64,000 nt of DNA from an uncultured Pelagibacteraceae bacterium (GTDB taxonomy: Bacteria > Pseudomonadota > Alphaproteobacteria > Pelagibacterales > Pelagibacteraceae), in assembly GCA_902613545.1 (NCBI GenBank), contig CACMHW010000004.1, positions 31,762 through 95,761 on the forward strand, in the 5' to 3' direction. Position numbers and translations under genes: made by a program. Shown one piece after another: positions 59,023-64,000 of the stretch (the first letter of the stretch is position 1; each line of letters begins with the position of its first letter). The notes below the pieces were generated by a model. It worked only from the letters and a program-made list of their open reading frames with translations. It was not told where the DNA came from and made no database searches.

Positions 59023-60327
59023 ATGAAACTATGCATGATAGGAACTGGTTATGTTGGATTAGTTAGCGGGGTCTGTTTTGCTGACATAGGTAACCAGGTT
59101 GTTTGCGTTGATAAAGATAAAAACAAAATAGATAAACTCAACTTTGGAATTTCCCCAATCTATGAACCAGGGTTAGATGAATTAATAAAAAAAAATTTTA
59201 CAGCTAAACGTCTCTCATTCACCACAAATATTGATAGAGCTATAAACACATCAGATATAATTTTTATATGTGTAGGAACGCCCTCTAGAAAAGGGTCAAA
59301 TAAAGTTGATTTATCTTTTGTTAATAAATGTACGAAAGAAATATTAAAATATTCAAAGAGAAAAAAAATTATTGTAACAAAGTCTACTGTGCCAGTAGGA
59401 ACAGGCGATGAGATTGAAAAAATTGTAAAAAAAAAGAGAAAGCTTTTTACAGTAATCTCTAATCCTGAATTTTTAAGAGAGGGTGAAGCAATACGCGATT
59501 TTAGATATCCTGATAGAATTGTAATAGGATCTAACGAAAAAAAAACTTTCAATATTATGAGAAAACTCTATGCACCATTAACTAACAAAGGCGCAAAATT
59601 TTTTGCTACTTCAAGAAGAGGAGCAGAATTAATAAAGTATGCATCAAATGCTTTTCTTGCAACCAAAATTACTTTTATTAATGAACTCGCAAACTTATGT
59701 GAAAAATCTAATGTTAATATAGAGGATATTTCATTAGGAATTGGATCTGATAGTAGAATAGGTGGCAGGTTTTTACGTGCTGGCCCAGCCTATGGCGGTT
59801 CATGCTTTCCAAAAGATACTAAAGGTCTCGTATCTGCTGCAGAGAAATATAAGATTAATTTATCAGTTGTAAAATCAGTGATTAAATCTAATCAAGCAAG
59901 AGTAAATTTACTCACAAAAAGAGTTCATAAAATTTTGGGTTCAAATTTAAGAAATAAAAAGATTTCTTTTTTAGGTGTTACATTTAAACCAAACACTGAT
60001 GATATGAGAGATTCGACCAGCCTAAAAATGATACCATATCTATGCAAAAAAGGAGCAAAAGTTAATTATTACGATCCATCTGGAGAAAAAAAAGAGTTTA
60101 GAAAAATCAAAAACTGCAATTACAAAAATAATATAAAATCTAATTGTAACGGGGCAGATTTAGTTATTTTACTTACTGAATGGGACGAATTTAAATCAAT
60201 AGATTTTAAAAAGATTGTTAAAAATAGTAAATTTAAAGTTTACGACCTAAGAAATCTTTATTCTGCTGAGGAAATGAAAAAAAATAAGATCAAATACTAT
60301 TCTGTTGGCAGACCAAATGTTAATTAA
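59023..60327 (+). CDS. ugd: UDP-glucose 6-dehydrogenase
   Basis: 434 residues. It oxidises UDP-glucose to UDP-glucuronate using two NAD+. The Rossmann motif GTGYVGLVSG starts at residue 7, NPEFLREGEAI and GPAYGGSCFPKDTKGL follow; Cys261 in the latter is the catalytic nucleophile. FLGVTFKPNTDDMRDS is also conserved. The product feeds uronic-acid surface glycans or glycolipids. The 3' end overlaps ridA by 8 bp in TTAATTAA. Confidence 0.96.
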   Translation: MKLCMIGTGYVGLVSGVCFADIGNQVVCVDKDKNKIDKLNFGISPIYEPGLDELIKKNFTAKRLSFTTNIDRAINTSDIIFICVGTPSRKGSNKVDLSFVNKCTKEILKYSKRKKIIVTKSTVPVGTGDEIEKIVKKKRKLFTVISNPEFLREGEAIRDFRYPDRIVIGSNEKKTFNIMRKLYAPLTNKGAKFFATSRRGAELIKYASNAFLATKITFINELANLCEKSNVNIEDISLGIGSDSRIGGRFLRAGPAYGGSCFPKDTKGLVSAAEKYKINLSVVKSVIKSNQARVNLLTKRVHKILGSNLRNKKISFLGVTFKPNTDDMRDSTSLKMIPYLCKKGAKVNYYDPSGEKKEFRKIKNCNYKNNIKSNCNGADLVILLTEWDEFKSIDFKKIVKNSKFKVYDLRNLYSAEEMKKNKIKYYSVGRPNVN

Positions 60328-60784
60328 GCTCAAAGATTGCATCAACTTCTACCGCAACACCCAATGGTAAACTGTTCACACTCACAGCTGCACGCGTGTG
60401 TTCACCTTTTTTATCGAATATTTTAGCAATAATATCTGAAGCGCCGTTTATAATTTTTGGTTGATCTTTGAAATCATCTGTCGAATTGACATAACCTGTT
60501 AGCTTGACACAAGATTTAACTTTATCTAAATCTCCTCCACAAGCATTTTTAACATGTGAGACAATACTTAAACCACATCTTTCGGCGGCTTTATAACCTT
60601 TCTCTAAATCTAAATCTTTTCCAATCTTACCTGTTATAAGATTTGCATTTTCATCAATAGATACTTGACCAGATATATATAATAGTCTTCCAACAATTTT
60701 AGTAGCAACATAAGCTCCAACTGGTGCTTTTGGTTCAGGTAATTTTATATTTAAGCTCTTAATTTTGTTTTCTATTTCGCTCAT
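60320..60784 (-). CDS. RidA family protein (YjgF/YER057c/UK114, longer subgroup)
   Basis: 154 residues, longer than the ~130-residue RidA core and matching the YjgF-like subgroup that starts with IENKIKSLNIKLPEPKAPVG. It has ISGQVSID and the C-terminal HTRAAVSVNSLPLGVAVEVD with the conserved arginine. RidA deaminates reactive enamine/imine intermediates; this subgroup's exact activity is less certain. It overlaps topA by 4 bp and is probably co-transcribed with it. Confidence 0.88.
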   Translation of the reverse strand: MSEIENKIKSLNIKLPEPKAPVGAYVATKIVGRLLYISGQVSIDENANLITGKIGKDLDLEKGYKAAERCGLSIVSHVKNACGGDLDKVKSCVKLTGYVNSTDDFKDQPKIINGASDIIAKIFDKKGEHTRAAVSVNSLPLGVAVEVDAIFELN

Positions 60785-63366
60785 TTCCTTTTACCTTTTT
60801 TTTTAGTTTTATCGTATTCTTTTCTTTTCTCAATTAATATAAGTGCTTCTTCCATAGTAAGTTCATTTGGATCTTTTTCCTCTGGTATAGTTGCATTTAG
60901 AGATTTATATTTAATATAAGGACCATATTGTCCTTTCATAATTCTAACAGGTTTTTTATCTTCAGGATGTTCACCAAGATCTTTAATAAGTGAAGAGGAA
61001 ATTCTTCCTGGTTTAGCTTCAGCAATTAATGTTATTGCTCGATTAATTCCAATAGAAAAAAGATCTTCAACATTTTCAAGTCTTGCGGATTTATTTTCAC
61101 ATTTTAGATATGGACCAAACCTTCCAGAATTTAAAGTTATGTCATGTCCATTTTCCGGATGTTGTCCTAATATTTTAGGAAGAGAGCATAAATATTTCGC
61201 TTTATCTAAATCAACACTGTCAACATCAATACCTTTTGGGATTGAGACATTTTTAAGGTGTTCATTTTCAATTTTTTTCTTTCTACCTTTTTTCTTTTTA
61301 GTTTCTAGTTCATCTTTTTCTTTTTCATATTGTAAGTAGGGGCCAAATCTACCATTTTTTAAATATATATCTTTACCTTTTTCATTTTGACCAAGTAACT
61401 TAGGCTCTGCTAAATTATATTGAGCTGCTGCTTTAGCTTTAGATAAAGGTCTAGTAAATTTACATTCTGGATAATTTGAACATCCTATAAAAGCTCCTCC
61501 TCTAAAACTATTTTTTAAACTTAATGTTCCTTCACCAGAAACACATGTTTTGTTATATAATTTGCAACTTCTATCAATGTTACCATCATTATTTCTCTCA
61601 AATATTAAAGCTCCTAAACTTTCGTTTAACAAATCTAATACTTCTCTTGTTCTTTTTTCTTTTACTTTTCCAACATTTTCGTAGAAATCTCTCCAAAAAT
61701 TATCTAAAACTTGAATCCATTCGATTTTACCACTAGTGATTTCATCTAGCTGATTTTCTAAGTCTGCAGTAAAATTATAATCTACGTATTTAGAAAACAA
61801 TTTCTCTAAAAAGGCTGAAATTAGCTTACCTCTGTCAGTTGGATTAAACCTTTTATTAATCAATTCGACGTAATTTCTAGTTGATAATACTGAGATAATG
61901 CTAGCATAGGTGGAGGGTCTCCCTATTCCTAATTCCTCCATCTTTTTCACTAAACTAGCTTCAGAGTATCGTGGTGGTGGATCTGTAAAGTGCTGTTCAT
62001 CATTTAGCTTAAGTATACTAATTTCTTCTCCGACTATGACTTCAGGCAAAATATTCTTTGCATCCTCGTCAGTTTCTTGAACTTGATACACTTTAAGAAA
62101 TCCATCAAATCTCACGACTGAGCCGCTAGCTCTAAAGTTAATTTTATTATCATTTGAAGAAATAATTATCGTATTTCTATCAAACTCTGCTGGTTTCATT
62201 TGAGATGATAAGGCTCTACTCCAAATTAGTTCATAAAGTTTAAATTGATCTGCATTCACATATTTTTTGATATCAGAAGGCTTTCTCTTTATATTAGTTG
62301 GTCTAATTGCTTCATGAGCTTCTTGAGCATTCTTTGCTTTTTTTCCTGTATAACTATTTGGTGACTCTGGTAAATATTTATCACCGTAATCTTCAATAAT
62401 AAATTTCCTAAAGTCATCAATTGCTTCTTTTGAAATATTAGTTCCATCAGTTCTCATATATGTAATTAATCCAGTGGTTTCTCCTTCGATATCTACTCCT
62501 TGATAGAGTCTTTGTGCGATTTGCATAGTTCTAGAAGCTCCAAAGCCAAATCGTCCTGATGCAGTTTGTTGTAAGGTTGAAGTTGTAAAAGGAGCTAGGG
62601 GGTTACGTCTAAATAATTTTGTGTTCACATCTGCAATTTTAAATTTTGTTTTATTGATATCATCAACTGCTTTTTGTATTTCTTCTTTACTTTTGAATGA
62701 AAATTTTTCAATTTTTTCTCCATTAAATAAACTTAATTTTGAAAAAATATTTTTATTATCTTTGTTAGTAAAGTCTGATGTGAGTGTCCAATATTCTTCT
62801 GGTTTAAATAATTCTATTTCCTTTTCTCTTTCAGTTATAAGTTTTAAGGCTACGGATTGAACTCTTCCTGCTGATTTTGATCCTGGAAGTTTAGTCCAAA
62901 GAATTGGAGAGATATTAAATCCAACAAGATAATCTAACGCTCGTCTAGCTAAGTAGGCTTCAACCAAAGGTAAATGAATTTGCCTCGGATTTTTTATAGC
63001 ATCAAGTATTGCTTTCTTAGTAATTTCATTAAATACAACTCTTTCCAAATTTTTATCTTTGAGTAATTTCTTTTTTTCTAAAACCTCTTTTACATGCCAA
63101 GCTATAGCTTCTCCTTCTCGATCTGGGTCCGTTGCTAAAATAATTTTATCTGAGTCTTCGGCAGCATTTGTAATTTCTTTTAAATATTTTTTTGAAAAGG
63201 AGTCAATTTCCCATTCCATTTGAAATTTATTCTCAGGATCGACAGACCCATTCTTTGAAGGTAAATCTCTTATATGACCATAACTGGCTAAAACTAAATA
63301 ATCTTTTCCTAAATATTTATTTATAGTTTTTGCTTTAGCTGGACTTTCAACAATTACTAAGTTCAT
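60781..63366 (-). CDS. topA: DNA topoisomerase I
   Basis: 861 residues. The Toprim domain begins LVIVESPAKAKTINKYLGKD with the acidic DPDREGEAIAW motif; the active-site tyrosine is in GLITYMRTDGTNIS. The C-terminal part holds one degenerate zinc-ribbon (SCKLYNKTC ... IGCSNYPEC) and three GRFGPYL-type repeats (the third reads GQYGPYI) that bind single-stranded DNA. It relaxes negative supercoils. It is the upstream partner of ridA. Confidence 0.97.
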   Translation of the reverse strand: MNLVIVESPAKAKTINKYLGKDYLVLASYGHIRDLPSKNGSVDPENKFQMEWEIDSFSKKYLKEITNAAEDSDKIILATDPDREGEAIAWHVKEVLEKKKLLKDKNLERVVFNEITKKAILDAIKNPRQIHLPLVEAYLARRALDYLVGFNISPILWTKLPGSKSAGRVQSVALKLITEREKEIELFKPEEYWTLTSDFTNKDNKNIFSKLSLFNGEKIEKFSFKSKEEIQKAVDDINKTKFKIADVNTKLFRRNPLAPFTTSTLQQTASGRFGFGASRTMQIAQRLYQGVDIEGETTGLITYMRTDGTNISKEAIDDFRKFIIEDYGDKYLPESPNSYTGKKAKNAQEAHEAIRPTNIKRKPSDIKKYVNADQFKLYELIWSRALSSQMKPAEFDRNTIIISSNDNKINFRASGSVVRFDGFLKVYQVQETDEDAKNILPEVIVGEEISILKLNDEQHFTDPPPRYSEASLVKKMEELGIGRPSTYASIISVLSTRNYVELINKRFNPTDRGKLISAFLEKLFSKYVDYNFTADLENQLDEITSGKIEWIQVLDNFWRDFYENVGKVKEKRTREVLDLLNESLGALIFERNNDGNIDRSCKLYNKTCVSGEGTLSLKNSFRGGAFIGCSNYPECKFTRPLSKAKAAAQYNLAEPKLLGQNEKGKDIYLKNGRFGPYLQYEKEKDELETKKKKGRKKKIENEHLKNVSIPKGIDVDSVDLDKAKYLCSLPKILGQHPENGHDITLNSGRFGPYLKCENKSARLENVEDLFSIGINRAITLIAEAKPGRISSSLIKDLGEHPEDKKPVRIMKGQYGPYIKYKSLNATIPEEKDPNELTMEEALILIEKRKEYDKTKKKGKRK

Positions 63367-63374
63367 TAATTATT

Positions 63375-63402
63375 TATTTTCAAAATTAAACGAGTTTGTC
63401 AA
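63375..63402 (-). promoter_or_regulatory. weak promoter-like element of topA
   Basis: On the minus strand a perfect -35 TTGACA (63402-63397) is followed after 16 bp by AAAATA (63380-63375), a poor -10. If used, the start lies very near the ATG at 63366. Confidence 0.3.
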
Positions 63403-63434
63403 ATTTATTATTGAAAAACTAGAAAAGACAGGAC

Positions 63435-64000
63435 TTATAACTTAATTTTATTTTCTGTAGAACTTTTAAGTCTCAAAATATTTTCTTTGTGAGTAAAAAG
63501 AATCATCACAAAAAAAATAAAAAGTATTAAAATGTTATTATTGATTTCAAAAAAATATGCATAGAGAAAAACTATTAACGTAGAAATCATCGAAGACAAT
63601 GATGCAAATCTAAATAATAATGATAAAGAAATCCAAGATATGACAAAAATTAAAAAAAATTTATAAGATATAGCTAAAATTACTCCAAGGTAAGTTGCTA
63701 CGCCTTTTCCTCCTTTAAACTTTAACCAAATAGGAAAAATATGTCCAATGAAACAAGTTAATGCAGATAAAGATGTTAAACTTTCAAAATAAAATATCGT
63801 TATATAAACTGAAATATATCCTTTAAACAAATCAAGGATTAACGTTGTTATTGCAAGAAATTTATTTCCAGTTCTTAAAACATTTGTAGTTCCTATATTT
63901 CCAGAGCCAACTGTTCTGATATCTTTTTTGAGAAATATTTTAGTCAACAGTAATCCAAATGGAATTGATCCCAGCAAGTATGAATAAACCGCTACAATAA
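63435..64000 (-). CDS. plsY: glycerol-3-phosphate acyltransferase PlsY (5'-truncated by window edge)
   Basis: The frame runs off the window at its 5' end; the visible part is about 188 residues. It transfers acyl groups from acyl-phosphate to glycerol 3-phosphate, the first step of phospholipid synthesis. It shows LLGSIPFGLLLTKIF, then GSGNIGTTNVLRTGNK (the phosphate-binding loop), and FIGHIFPIWLKFKGGKGVAT. Several membrane segments. The TTG at 63977 is internal: family sequence (IVAVYSY) continues beyond it. Confidence 0.95.
   Translation of the reverse strand, partial: IVAVYSYLLGSIPFGLLLTKIFLKKDIRTVGSGNIGTTNVLRTGNKFLAITTLILDLFKGYISVYITIFYFESLTSLSALTCFIGHIFPIWLKFKGGKGVATYLGVILAISYKFFLIFVISWISLSLLFRFASLSSMISTLIVFLYAYFFEINNNILILFIFFVMILFTHKENILRLKSSTENKIKL

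Overview
The window is a strongly A+T-rich, very compact bacterial chromosome segment. Gene content, synteny and compaction point to a streamlined marine alphaproteobacterium of the SAR11 / Pelagibacterales type. This is inferred from the gene set, frequent 1-11 bp gene overlaps, the tuf-trpT-secE-nusG-rpoBC arrangement and the protein sequences; there is no rRNA in the window to confirm it.

Layout. (1) 1-5391: the 3' part of a class II DAHP synthase gene, then an overlapping operon nadE-cysS-cimA-trmJ. (2) 5400-8406: rpsD behind its own promoter, running directly into two probable envelope-glycan genes, a methyltransferase and a GT-C type glycosyltransferase. (3) 8403-15859, minus strand: one overlapping operon sfsA-map-purB-purC-purS-purQ-purL-bolA-grxD-small membrane protein. 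(4) 15876-17581: a CinA-type domain protein convergent with a family 9 glycosyltransferase. (5) 17651-22715: a genomic island at tRNA-Leu(UAA), with two exported carbohydrate-lyase-like proteins, a UMF1-type transporter coupled to a glycerophosphodiesterase, a small membrane protein, and several families of short direct repeats. (6) 22780-25616: a glycosyltransferase, NAD kinase, tRNA-Thr and rlmB. (7) 25671-55320: a nearly unbroken information-processing supercluster: tRNA-Tyr, tRNA-Gly, tuf, tRNA-Trp, secE, nusG, rplKAJL, rpoBC, the str, S10, spc and alpha ribosomal operons with secY and adk, then an rluC-type pseudouridine synthase. (8) 55317-64000: lipB, mgtE, panC, galU-ugd (the UDP-glucuronate pathway), ridA, topA and the edge of plsY.

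Most genes are core housekeeping. The exception is the tRNA-Leu island. Its left end is a 39-bp copy of the 5' half of tRNA-Leu, and identity stops exactly at the last base of the anticodon loop. The intact tRNA lies at the right end. This is the footprint expected of tyrosine-recombinase integration across a 7-bp overlap placed on the anticodon loop. Next to and within the island are three helically phased AGTCTCA repeats and five AGACTAG motifs in composite repeats, the middle one a hybrid of the outer two. No integrase is present. The cargo suggests scavenging of extracellular polysaccharide and of glycerophosphodiesters, which would be accessory traits for a streamlined cell.

Other patterns: all five convergent protein-gene pairs share an overlapping TTAA (or TTAATTAA) stop, leaving no room for intergenic terminators. 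Several promoter-like elements have the same 16-bp spacer, one of them embedded in the adk stop codon. A phased hairpin lies in the rpsL leader. rpmD (uL30) is missing from the spc cluster.
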